From: Chamaelirium japonicum
Lineage: Eukaryota; Streptophyta; Magnoliopsida; Liliales; Melanthiaceae
Reading direction: 5' to 3'
Length of the DNA: 64,000 nucleotides
NCBI GenBank assembly: GCA_947650365.1
Contig: OX393552.1
Span: 47,756,999-47,820,998 of the forward strand
Shown piece after piece: positions 39,901 through 53,800 of this stretch. The position numbers and the translations under genes are program-made. The notes under the pieces were generated by a model. That model was given only the letters and a program-made list of their open reading frames with translations. It was not told where the DNA came from and did no database searches. The number at the start of each line of letters is the position of its first letter. Positions within the stretch are counted from its first letter, which is position 1.

Positions 39901-42900
39901 TACGAATGAATTAGAATGGATCGTGCGAATGAATTAGAATGGATTGTACGAATGAATTAGAATGGATACATTCGTGCGAATAAATTAGAATGGATCGGAC
40001 GAATGAATTAGTATGGATCGTGCAAATGAATTAGAATGGATCGTACGAATGAATTAGAATGGATCGTGCGAATGAATTAGAATTGATCATACGAATGAAT
40101 TAGAATGGATCGTACGAATGAATTAGAATGGATCGTACGAATAAATTAGAATGGATCGTGCGAATGAATTAGAATGGATCGTATGAATGGATTAGAATGG
40201 ATCCACCGAATGAGTTAGAATGGATAATACGAATGAATTAGAATGGATCGTACGAATGATTTAGAATGGATACATTCGTGCGAATGAATTACAATGGATC
40301 GTACGAATGAATTAGACTGGATCGTACGAATAAATTAGAATGGATACATTCATACGAATAAATTAGAATGGATCGTACGAATGTATTAGAATTGATCGTA
40401 TGAATGAATTAGAATGGATCGTACGAATGGATTAGAATGGATCGTACGAATGAATTAGAATGGATCATACAAATGAATTAGAAAGGTTACATTCGTGAGA
40501 ACGAATTAGAATGGATCGTGCGAATGAATTAGAATGGATCATGTGAATGAATTAGAATGGATCGTACGAATGAATTAGAATGGATCGTGCGAATGAATTA
40601 GAATGGATCGTACGAATGAATTAGAATGGATGCACTGAATGAGTTAGAATGGATCATACGAATGAATTAGAATGGATTGTACGAATGGATTAGAATGGAT
40701 CGTACGAATGAATTAGAATGGATCGTACGAATAGATTAAAATGGATTGTACGAATGAATTAGAAAGTATACATTCGTACGATCCATTCTAATTCATTCTC
40801 ACAAATGTATCCATTCTAATCCATTCGTACGATCCATTCTAATTCATTCGTACGATCCATTCTAATTCATTCGCACAAATGTATCCATTTTAATTCATTT
40901 GCACGATCCATTCTAATTCATTCCTATGATCCATTCTAATCCATTCGTACGATCCATTCTAATTCATTCGTACGATCCTTTCTAATTCATTCGCACGATC
41001 CATTCTAATTCGTTCGTATGATCCTTTCTAATTTATTCGTATGATACATTCGTGAGAATGAATTAGAATGGATCGTACGAATAAATTAGAATGGATACAT
41101 TTATGCGAATGAATTAGAATGGATCGTACAAATGAATTAGAATGGATCGTACGAATGAATTAGAATGGATCATGCGAATGAATTAGAATGGCTTGTACGA
41201 ATGAATTAGAATGGATACATTTGTGCGAATGAATTAGAATGGATCAGGCGAATGAATTAGAATGGATCGTACGAATGGATTAGAATGGATCGTACGAACG
41301 AATTAGAATGGATCGTACGAACGAATTAGAATGGTTACATTCGTGCGAATCAATTTGAATGGATCGTATGAATGGATTAGAATAGATCGTACGAATGGAT
41401 TAGAATGGATCGGACGAATGAATTAGAAAGGTTACATTTGTGAGAATGAATTAGAATGGATCATACGAATGAATTAGAATGGATTGTGCGAATGAATTAG
41501 AATGGATCGTATGAGTGAATAAGAATGGATCGTACGAATGAATTAGAATGGATCGTGCGAATGAATTAGAATGAATCGTACGAATGCATTAGAATGGATC
41601 GTACGAATGAATTAGAATGAATCGTATGATCCATTCTAATTTATTCGTCCGATCCATTCTAATTCATTCGTGCGAATGAATTAGAATGGATACATTCGAG
41701 CGAATGAATTAGAACGCATTGTACGAATGAATTAGAATGGATCATGTGAATGAATTAAAATGGATCGTACAAATGAATTAGAAGGGATCGTGCGAATGAA
41801 TTAGAATGGATCGTACGAACGAATTAGAATGGATCGTACGAACAAATTAGAATGGATCGTACGAACGAATTATTCATACAAATGGATTAGAATGGATCGT
41901 ACTAATTCATTAGAATGGATCATACAATGCGTTCTAATCCATTCGCATGATCGTACGATCCATTCTAATTTATTCATACGATCCATTCTAATTCATTCGC
42001 ACGATCCATTCTAATTTATTCGTACGATCCATTCTAATTCATTCGCATGAATATATCTATTCTAATTTATTCGTATGATCCATTCTAATTTATTCACACG
42101 ATCTATTCTAATTCATTCATACGATCCATTCTAATTTATTCGTACGATCCATTCTAATTCATTCGCACGAATGTATCATACGAATGAATTAGAATGGATC
42201 ATGCGAATGAATTAAAATGGATCGTACAAATGAATTAGAATGGATCGTACGAATAAATTAGAATAAATCATGCGAATAAATTAGAATGGATCATACGAAT
42301 GAATTAGAATAGATATATTCATGCGAATGAACTAGAATGGATCATATGAATGAATTAGAATGGATCGTACGAATGAATTAGAATGGATACATTCGTACGA
42401 TCATTCGTATGATCCATTCTAATTCATTTGTATGATCCATTCTAATTCATTCGCACGATCTAGTCTAATTCATTCGTACGATCCATTCTAATTCACTCGC
42501 ACGATCCATTCTAATTCATTCGTACGATCCATTCTAATTCATTCGCACGAATGTAACCATTCTAATTCATTCGTACGATCTATTCAAATTCATCCATACG
42601 ATCCATTCTAATTCCTTCGCACGATCCATTCTAATTCATTCGTATGATCCATTCTAATTCATTCCTACGATCTATTCTATTTCATTCGCTCGAATGTAAC
42701 CTTTCTAATTAGAATGGAACGTGCGAATGAATTAGAATGGATCATAGGAGAATTAGAATGCATTCGCACAAATAAATTAGAAAGGTTACATTCGTACAAT
42801 CTAATTCATTCGAATGAATATATCCATTCTAATTCATTCGTACGATCCTTTCTAATTCATTCGTACGATCCATTCTAATTCGTTCATACGATCCATTCTA

Positions 42901-43731
42901 ATTGATTCGTATGATCCATTCTAATTCATTCGTATGATCTATTCTAATTTATTCGCACGATCCATTCTAATTCATTCGTACGATCCATTCTAATTCATTC
43001 GCACGAATGTAACCATTCTAATTCATTCGTACGATCCATTCTAATTTATTCCTACGATCCATTCTAATTCATTCGCACAAATGTATCCATTCTAATTCAT
43101 TCGTACGATCCATTCTAATTCATTTGTACAATCCATTCTAATTCATTCTCACAAATGTAACCTTTCAAATTCATTCGTACGATGCAATCTAATTCATTCG
43201 CACAAATGTATCTATTCTAATTCATTCGTACAATGCGTTCTAATCCATTCATACGATCCATTATAATCCATTCGTACGATCCATTCTAATTCATTCGCAC
43301 GAATGTAACCATTCTAATTCATACGCTCGATCCATTCTAATTTATTTGTACGATCCATTCTAATTCATTCCTACGACCTATTCTAATTCATACGCTCGAA
43401 TGTATCCATTCTAATTCATTCGTTCGATCTATTCTAATTCATTCGTACGATCCATTCTAATTCATTCGCACGATCCATTCTAATCCATTCGTATGATCCA
43501 TTCTAATCCATTCGTACGATCCATTCTAATCTATTCGTATGATCCATTCAATCGCACGAATGTAACCAGAATGTATCCATTCTAATTCATTCGTACGATC
43601 CATTCTAATTCGTTCGTACGATCCATTCTAATTCATTCGTATGATCTATTCTAGAATGGATAGTACGAATGAATTAGAATGGATCGTACGAATGGATTAG
43701 AATGGATCGTACGAATGGATTAGAACGCATT

Positions 43732-43781
43732 GTACGAATGAATTAGAATGGATCGTACGATCCATTCTAATTCATTCGTAC
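43732..43781. repeat. perfect 50 bp palindrome (copy 2)
   Basis: Positional counterpart of 36300-36349 in the second large HOR, with identical arms and centre at 43756/43757. Confidence 0.95.
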
Positions 43782-45900
43782 GATCCATTCTAATCCATTC
43801 ATACGATCCATTCTAATTCATTCGTATGATCCATTCTAATTCATTCTCACAAATGTAACCTTTCTAATTCATTTGTACGATCCATTCTAATTCATTCGTA
43901 CGATCCATTCTAATCCATTCGTATGATCCATTCTAATCCATTCGTACGATCCATTCTAATTCATTCGTTCGATCCATTCTAATTCATTCGTACGATCCAT
44001 TATAAATCATTCGTATGATCCATTCTAATTCATTCCTAAGATCCATTCTAATTCATTCGCACGAATGTATCCATTCTAATTCATTCGTACGATCCATTCT
44101 AATTCATTCGTACAAATGAATTAGAATGGATCGTATGAATGAATAAGAATGGATCGTACGAATGAATTAGAATAGATCGTGCGAATGAATTAGAATGAAT
44201 CGTACGAATGAATTAGAATGGATACATTCGTGCGAATGAATTAGAATGGATCGTACGAATGGATTAGAATGGATCGTACTAATGGATTAGAATGGATCGT
44301 ACGAATGAATAAGAAATGATCGTACAAATGAATTAGAAACGTTACATTTGTGAGAATGAATTAGAATGGATCCATTCTAATTTATTCATACAATCCATTC
44401 TAATTCATTCGTTCGATCCAATCTAATTCATTCGTACGATCCATTCTAATTCATTCATACGATCCATTCTAATTCATTCGCACGATCCATTCTAATTTAT
44501 TCGTACGATCTTTTCTAATTCATTCATACGATCTATTCTAATTCATTCGCACGAATGTAACCATTCTAATTCATTCGTACGATTCATTCTAATTCATTCG
44601 TATAAGCTATTCTAATTCATTCGTACAATCCATTCTAAGTCATTCGTACGATCCATTCTAATTCATTCGTACGATCCATTCTAATTCATTCGCACCAATG
44701 TATCCATTTTAATTCATTCGTACGATCCATTCTAATTCATTCGCACGATCCATTCTAATTCATTCGTACGATCCATTCTAATTCATTCGTACGATCCATT
44801 CTAATTCATTCGCACGATCCATTCTAATCCATTCGTACGATCCATTCTAATTCATTCGTACAAATGAATTAGAATGGGTCGTATGAATGAATAAGAATGT
44901 ATCGTACGAATGAATTCGAAAGGATCGTGCGAATGAATTAGAATTAATCGTACGAATGCATTAGAATCGATACATTCGTGCGAATGAATTAGAATGGATC
45001 GTACGAATGAATTAGAATGGATCATACAAATGAATTACAAAGGTTACATTCGTGAGAATGAATTAGAATGGATCGTACGAATGAATTAGAATGGATCGTA
45101 CGAATGAATTAGAATGGATACATTCAAGCGAATGAATTAGAATGGATCGTACGAACGAATTAGAATGGATCATAGGAATGAATTAGAATGGATCGTGCAA
45201 ATGAATTAGAATTTATCGTGCGAATGAATTAGAATGAATCGTACGAATGAATTAGAACGGATTCGTGCGAATGAATTAGAATGGATCGTACGAATGAATT
45301 AGAATGGATCATACAAATGAATTTGAAAGGTTACATTCGTGAGAATGAATTAGAATGAATCGTACGAATGAATTAGAATGGATCATGCGAATGAATTTGA
45401 ATGGATCGTACGAATGAATTAGAATGGATCAAACTAATGAATTAGAATGGATACATTCGAGCGAATGAATTAGAATAGATCGTAGGAATGAATTAGAATG
45501 GTTAGATTCGTTCGATCCATTCTAATTCATTCGCACAATCCATTCTAATTCATTCATACGATCCATTCTAATTCATTCGTTCGATCCATTCTAATTCATT
45601 CATACGATCCATTCTAATTCATTCGTACGATCCATTCTAATTCATTGACACGATCCATTCTAATTTATTCATACGATCCATTCTAATTCATTCGTACGAT
45701 CTATTCTAATTCATTCGCATGATTCATTCTAATTCATTCGTACGATCCATTCTAATTCATTTGTACAATCCATTCAAATTCATTCGTACGATGCAATCTA
45801 ATTTATTCGTATGATCCATTCTAATCCATTCGTACGATCCATTCTAATTCATTCGTATGATCCATTCTAATTCATTCGCACAAATATATCCATTCTAATT

Positions 45901-45984
45901 CATATAATCCATTCTAACTCATTCATACAATCCATTCTAATTCATATAATCCATTCTAACTCATTCATACAATCCATTCTAATT
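45901..45984 (-). repeat. 42 bp sub-repeat with 19 bp monomers
   Basis: CATATAATCCATTCTAACTC starts at 45901 and again at 45943, a 42 bp period made of one 23 bp and one 19 bp monomer. The 19-mer lacks four bases of ATTCGTATG. The same doubled structure is at about 55085-55168 in copy 3. P segments (near 31978, 39440 and 48615) have a single 19-mer only. Confidence 0.88.
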
Positions 45985-47850
45985 CATTCGTACGAATGTA
46001 TCCATTCTAATTCATTTGTACGATCAATTCTAATTCATTCGTACGATTCATTCTAATTCATTCGGTGGATCCATTCTAATTCATTCGTACGATCCATTCT
46101 AATTCATTCGCACGATCCATTCTAATTTATTCGTACGATCCATTCTAATTCATTCGTACGATCTATTCTAATAAATTCACAGGATCCATTCTAATTCATT
46201 CCTACGATCTATTCTAATTCATTCGCTCGAACGAATGAATTAGAATGGATCATAGGAATGAATTAGAATGGATCGTGCAAATGAATTAGAATGGATACAG
46301 TCGAGCGAATGAATTAGAATAGATCCTAGGAATGAATTAGAATGGATCATACGAATGAATTAGAACGGATCGTGCGAATGAATTAGAATGGATATTTCGA
46401 ATGAATTAGAATGGATACATTCGTGCGAATGAATTAGAATGGATCGGACGAATGAATTAGTATGGATCGTGCGAATGAATTAGAATGGATCGTACGAATG
46501 AATTAGAATGGATCGTGCGAATGAATTAGAATTGATCATACGAATGAATTAGAATGGATTGTACGAATGAATTAGAATCGATCGTACGAATAAATTAGAA
46601 TGGATCGTGCAAATGAATTAGAATGGATCGTACGAATGAATTAGAATGGATCCACCGAATGAGTTAGAATGGATAATGCGAATGAATTAGAATGGATCGT
46701 ACGAATGAATTAGAATGGATACATTCATGCGAATGAATTACAATGGATCGTACGAATGAATTAGACTGGAACGTACGAATAAATTAGAATGGATACATTC
46801 ATACGAATGAATTAGAATGGATCGTACGAATGTATTAGAATGGATCGTACGAATGGATTAGAATGGATCGTACGAATGGATTAGAATGGATCGTACGAAT
46901 GAATTAGAATGGATCATACAAATGAATTAGAAAGGTTACATTCGTGAGAATGAATTAGAATGGATCGTGCGAATGAATTAGAATGGATCGTACGAATGAA
47001 TTAGAATGGATCGTGCGAATGAATTAGAATGGATCGTACGAATGAATTAGAATGGATCCACCGAATGAGTTAGAATGGATCATACGAATGAATTAGAATG
47101 GATCGTACGAATGGATTAGAATGGATCGTACGAATGAATTAGAATGGATCGTACGAATGAATTAGAATGGATACATTCGTACGATCCATTCTAATTCATT
47201 CTCACAAATGTATCCATTCTAATCCATTCGTACGATCCATTCTAATTCATTCGTAAGATCCATTCTAATTCATTCGCACGAATGTATCTATTCTAATTCA
47301 TTTGCACGATCCATTCTAATTCATTCCTATGATCTATTCTAATCCATTCGTACGATCCATTCTAATTCATTCGTACGATCCTTCCTAATTCATTCGCACG
47401 GTCCATTCTAATTCGTTCGTATGATCCTTTCTAATTCATTCGTATGATACATTCGTGAGAATGAATTAGAATGGATCGTACGAATAAATTAGAATGGATA
47501 CATTTGTGCGAATGAATTAGAATGGATCGTACAAATGAATTAGAATAGATCGTACGAATGAATTATAATGGATCATGCGAATGAATTAGAATGGATTGTA
47601 CGAATGAATTAGAATGGATACATTTGTACGAATGAATTAGAATGGATCAGGCGAATGAATTAGAATGGATTGTACGAATGGATTAGAATGGATCGTACGA
47701 ACGAATTAGAATGGATCGTACGAACGAATTAGAATGGTTACATTCGTGCGAATCAATTTGAATGGATCGTATGAATGGATTAGAATGGATCGTACGAATG
47801 GATTAGAATGGATCGGACGAATGAATTAGAAAGGTTACATTTGTGAGAAT

Positions 47851-50800
47851 GAATTAGAATGGATCATAGGCATGAATTAGAATGGATCGTGCAAATGAAT
47901 TAGAATTTATCGTGCGAATGAATTAGAATGAATCGTACGAATGAATTAGAACGGATTCGTGCGAATGAATTAGAATGGATCGTACGAATGAATTAGAATG
48001 GATCATACAAATGAATTAGAAAGGTTACATTCGTGAGAATGAATTAGAATGGATCGTACGAATGAATTAGAATGGATCATGCGAATGAATTTGAATGGAT
48101 CGTACGAATGAATTAGAATGGATCAAACTAATGAATTAGAATGGATACATTCAAACGAATGAATTAGAATAGATCGTAGGAATGAATTAGAATGGTTACT
48201 TTCGTTCGATCCATTATAATTCATTCGCATAATCCATTCTAATTCATTCATACGATCCTTTCTAATTCATTCGTTCGATCCATTCTAATTCATTCATACG
48301 ATCCATTCTAATTCATTCGTACGATCCATTCTAATTCATTCGCACGATCCATTCTAATTTATTCGTACGATCCATTCTAATTCATTCGTAATATCTATTC
48401 TAATTCATTCGCATGATCCATTCTAATTGATTCGTACGATCCATTCTAATTCATTCGTACAATCCATTCAAATTCATTCGTACGATGCAATCTAATTCAT
48501 TCGTATGATCCATTCTAATCCATTCGTACGATCCATTCTAATCCATTCATATGATCCATTCTAATTCATTCATACGATCCATTCTAATTCATTCGCACAA
48601 ATATATCCATTCTAATTTATATGATCCATTCTAATTCGTTCATACGATCCATTCTAATTCATTCGTACGAATGTATCCATTCTAATTCATTTGTATGATC
48701 CATTCTAATTCATTCGTATGAATGTATCCATTCTAATTCATTTGTATGATCCATTCTAATTCATTCGTACGATTCATTCTAATTCATTCGGTGGATCCAT
48801 TCTAATTCATTCGTACGATCCATTCTAATTCATTCGCACGATCCATTCTAATTTATTCGTACGATCCATTCTAATTCATTCGTACGATCTATTCTAATTC
48901 ATTCGCATGATCCATTCTAATTCATTCCTACGATCTATTCTAATTCATTCGCTCGAACAAATGAATTAGAATGGATTTTAGGAATGAATTAGAATGGATC
49001 GTGCAAATGAATTAGAATGGATACATTCGAGCGAATGAATTAGAATAGATCTTAGGAATGAATTAGAATGGATCGTGCGAATGAATTAGAATGGATTATA
49101 CGAATGAATTAGAATGGATACATTCGTGCGAATGAATTAGAATGGATCGGACGAATGAATTAGTATGGATCGTGCGAATGAATTAGAATGGATCGTACGA
49201 ATGAATTAGAATGGATCGTGCGAATGAATTAGAATTGATCATACGAATGAATTAGAATGGATCGTACGAATGAATTAGAATGGATCGTACGAATAAATTA
49301 GAATAGATCGTGCGAATGAATTAGAATGGATCGTATGAATGGATTAGAATGGATCCACCGAATGAGTTAGAATGGATAATACGAATGAATTAGAATGGAT
49401 CGTACGAATGATTTAGAATGGATACATTCGTGCGAATGAATTACAATGGATCGTACGAATGAATTAGACTGGATCGTACGAATAAATTAGAATGGATACA
49501 TTCATACGAATAAATTAGAATGGATCGTACGAATGTATTAGAATTGATCGTATGAATGAATTAGAATGGATCGTACGAATGGATTAGAATGGATCGTACG
49601 AATGAATTTGAATGGATCATACAAATGAATTAGAAAGGTTACATTCGTGAGAATGAATTAGAATGGATCGTGCGAATGAATTAGAATGGATCGTGCGAAT
49701 GAATTAGAATGGATCGTACGAATGAATTTGAATGGATCGTGCGAATGAATTAGAATGGATCGTACGAATGAATTAGAATGGATGCACCGAATGAGTTAGA
49801 ATGGATCATACGAATGAATTAGAATGGATTGTACGAATGGATTAGAATGGATCGTACGAATGAATTAGAATGGATCGTACGAATGGATTAAAATGGATTG
49901 TACGAATGAATTAGAAAGTATACATTCGTACGATCCATTCTAATTCATTCTCACAAATGTATCCATTCTAATCCATTCGTACGATCCATTCTAATTCATT
50001 CGTACGATCCATTCTAATTCATTCGCACAAATGTATCCATTTTAATTCATTTGCATGATCCATTCTAATTCATTCCTATGATCCATTCTAATCCATTCGT
50101 ACGATCCATTCTAATTCATTCGTACGATCCTTTCTAATTCATTAGCACGATCCATTCTAATTCGTTCGTATGATCCTTTCTAATTTATTCGTATGATACA
50201 TTCGTGAGAATGAATTAGAATAGATCGTACGAATAAATTAGAATGGATACATTTGTGCGAATGAATTAGAATGGATCGTACAAATGAATTAGAATGGATC
50301 GTACGAATGAATTAGAATGGATCATGCGAATGAATTAGAATGGATTGTACAAATGAATTAGAATGGATACATTTGTGCGAATGAATTAGAATGGATCAAG
50401 CAAATGAATTAGAATGGATCGTACGAATGGATTAGAATGGATCGTACGAACGAATTAGAATGGATCGTACGAACGAATTAGAATGGTTACATTCGTGCGA
50501 ATCAATTTGAATGGATCGTATGAATGGATTAGAATGGATCGTACGAATGGATTAGAATGGATCGGACGAATGAATTAGAAAGGTTACATTTGTGAGAATG
50601 AATTAGAATGGATCATACGAATGAATTAGAATGGATTGTGCGAATGAATTAGAATGGATCGTATGAGTGAATAAGAATGGATCGTACGAATGAATTAGAA
50701 TGGATCGTGCGAATGAATTAGAATGAATCGTACGAATGCATTAGAATGGATCGTACGAATGAATTAGAATGAATCGTATGATCCATTCTAATTTATTCGT

Positions 50801-53800
50801 CCGATCCATTCTAATTCATTCGTGCGAATGAATTAGAATGGATACATTCGAGCGAATGAATTAGAACGCATTGTACGAATGAATTAGAATGGATCATGTG
50901 AATGAATTAAAATGGATCGTACAAATGAATTAGAAGGGATCGTGCGAATGAATTAGAATGGATCGTACGAACGAATTAGAATGGATCATACGAACAAATT
51001 AGAATGGATCGTACGAACGAATTATTCATACAAATGGATTAGAATGGATCGTACTAATTCATTAGAATGGATCATACAATGCGTTCTAATCCATTCGCAT
51101 GATCGTACGATCCATTCTAATTTATTCATACGATCCATTCTAATTCATTCGCACGATCCATTCTAATTTATTCGTACGATCCATTCTAATTCATTCGCAT
51201 GAATATATCTATTCTAATTCATTCGTATGATCCATTCTAATTTATTCACACGATCTATTCTAATTCATTCATACGATCCATTCTAATTCATTCGTACGAT
51301 CCATTCTAATTCATTCGCACGAATGTATCATACGAATGAATTAGAATGGATCATGCGAATGAATTAAAATGGATCGTACAAATGAATTAGAATGGATCGT
51401 ACGAATGAATTAGAATAAATCATGCGAATAAATTAGAATGGATCATACGAATGAATTAGAATAGATATATTCATGCGAATGAACTAGAATGGATCGTATG
51501 AATGAATAAGAATGGATCGTATGAATGAATTAGAATGGATACATTCGTACGATCATTCGTATGATCCATTCTAATTCATTTGTATGATCCATTCTAATTC
51601 ATTCGCACGATCTAGTCTAATTCATTCGTACGATCCATTCTAATTCACTCGCACGATCCATTCTAATTCATTCGTACGATCCATTCTAATTCATTCGCAC
51701 GAATGTAACCATTCTAATTCATTCGTACGATCCATTCAAATTCATTCGTACGATCCATTCTAATTCATTCGCACGATCCATTCTAATTCATTCGTATGAT
51801 CCATTCTAATTCATTCCTACGATCTATTCTATTTCATTCGCTCGAATGTAACCTTTCTAATTAGAATGGAACGTGCAAATGAATTAGAATGGATCATAGG
51901 AATGAATTAGAATGGATCGTGCAAATGAATTAGAATGCATTCGCACAAATGAATTAGAAAGGTTACATTCGTACAATCTAATTCATTCGAATGAATATAT
52001 CCATTCTAATTCATTCGTACGATCCTTTCTAATTCATTTGTACGATCCATTCTAATTCGTTCATACGATCCATTCTAATTGATTCGTATGATCCATTCTA
52101 ATTCATTCGTATGATCCATTCTAATTCATTCGCACGATCCATTCTAATTCATTCGTACGATCCATTCTAATTCATTCGCACGAATGTAACCATTCTAATT
52201 CATTCGTACGATCCATTCTAATTTATTCCTACGATCCATTCTAATTCATTCGCACAAATGTATCCATTCTAATTCATTCGTACGATCCATTCTAATTCAT
52301 TTGTACAATCCATTCTAATTCATTCTCACAAATGTAACCTTTCAAATTCATTCGTACGATGCAATATAATTCATTCGCACAAATGTATCTATTCTAATTC
52401 ATTCGTACAATGCGTTCTAATCCATTCATACGATCCATTATAATCCATTCGTACGATCCATTCTAATTCATTCGCACGAATGTAAACCATTCTAATTCAT
52501 ACGCTCGATCCATTCTAATTTATTCGTACGATCCATTCTAATTCATTCCTATAACCTATTCTAATTCATACGCTCGAATGTATCCATTCTAAATCATTCG
52601 TTCGATCTATTCTAATTCATTCGTACGATCCATTCTAATTCATTCGCACGATCCATTCTAATCCATTCGTATGATCCATTCTAATCCATTCGTACGATCC
52701 ATTCTAATCTATTCGTATGATCCATTCTAATTCAATCGCACGAATGTAACCAGAATGTATCCATTCTAATTCATTCGTACGATCCATTCTAATTCGTTTG
52801 TACGATCCATTCTAATTCATTCGTATGATCTATTTTAGAATGGATAGTACGAATGAATTAGAATGGATCGTACGAATGGATTAGAATGGATCGTACGAAT
52901 GGATTAGAACGCATTGTACGAATGAATTAGAATGGATCGTACGATCCATTCTAATTCATTCGTACGATCCATTCTAATCCATTCATACGATCCATTCTAA
53001 TTCATTCGTATGATCCATTCTAATTCATTCTCACAAATGTAACTTTTCTAATTTATTTGTACGATCCATTCTAATTCATTCGTACGATCCATTCTAATCC
53101 ATTCGTATGATCCATTCTAATCCATTCGTACGATCCATTCTAATTCATTCGTTCGATCCATTCTAATTCATTCGTACGATCCATTATAAATCATTCGTAT
53201 GATCCATTCTAATTCATTCCTAAGATCCATTCTAATTCATTCGCACGAATGTATCCATTCTAATTCATTCGTACGATCCATTCTAATTCATTCGTACGAT
53301 CCATTCTAATTCATTCGTACAAATGAATTAGAATGGATCGTATGAATGAATAAGAATGGATCGTACGAATGAATTAGAATGGATCGTGCGAATGAATTAG
53401 AATGAATCGTACGAATGAATTAGAATGGATACATTCGTGCGAATGAATTAGAATGGATCGTACGAATGGATTAGAATGGATCGTACTAATGGATTAGAAT
53501 GGATCGTACGAATGAATAAGAAATGATCGTACAAATGAATTAGAAAGGTTACATTTGTGAGAATGAATTAGAATGGATCCATTCTAATTTATTCATACAA
53601 TCCATTCTAATTCATTCGTTCGATCCAATCTAATTCATTCGTACGATCCATTCTAATTCATTCGCACGATCCATTCTAATTTATTCGTACGATCTTTTCT
53701 AATTCATTCATACGATCTATTCTAATTCATTTGCACGAATGTAACCATTCTAATTCATTCGTACGATTCATTCTAATTCATTCGTATAAGCTATTCTAAT

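Larger units (their letters stand above)
38380..47850. repeat. nested higher-order repeat (P-Q-P'), copy 2, about 9.2 kb period
   Basis: Repeats P and Q of copy 1 in the same order with the same strand switches (for example R 39028-39780, F 39783-40778, R 40778-41045, F 41048-41628). It then carries a longer P' (about 45.17-47.85 kb), including a second ATTCGGTGGATCC marker at 46064. P' is paralogous to P (both run ...CATAGG..., R block, F block, ATTCTCACAAATG R block). The open frame at 41829-42014 is the counterpart of 34366-34551. Confidence 0.9.
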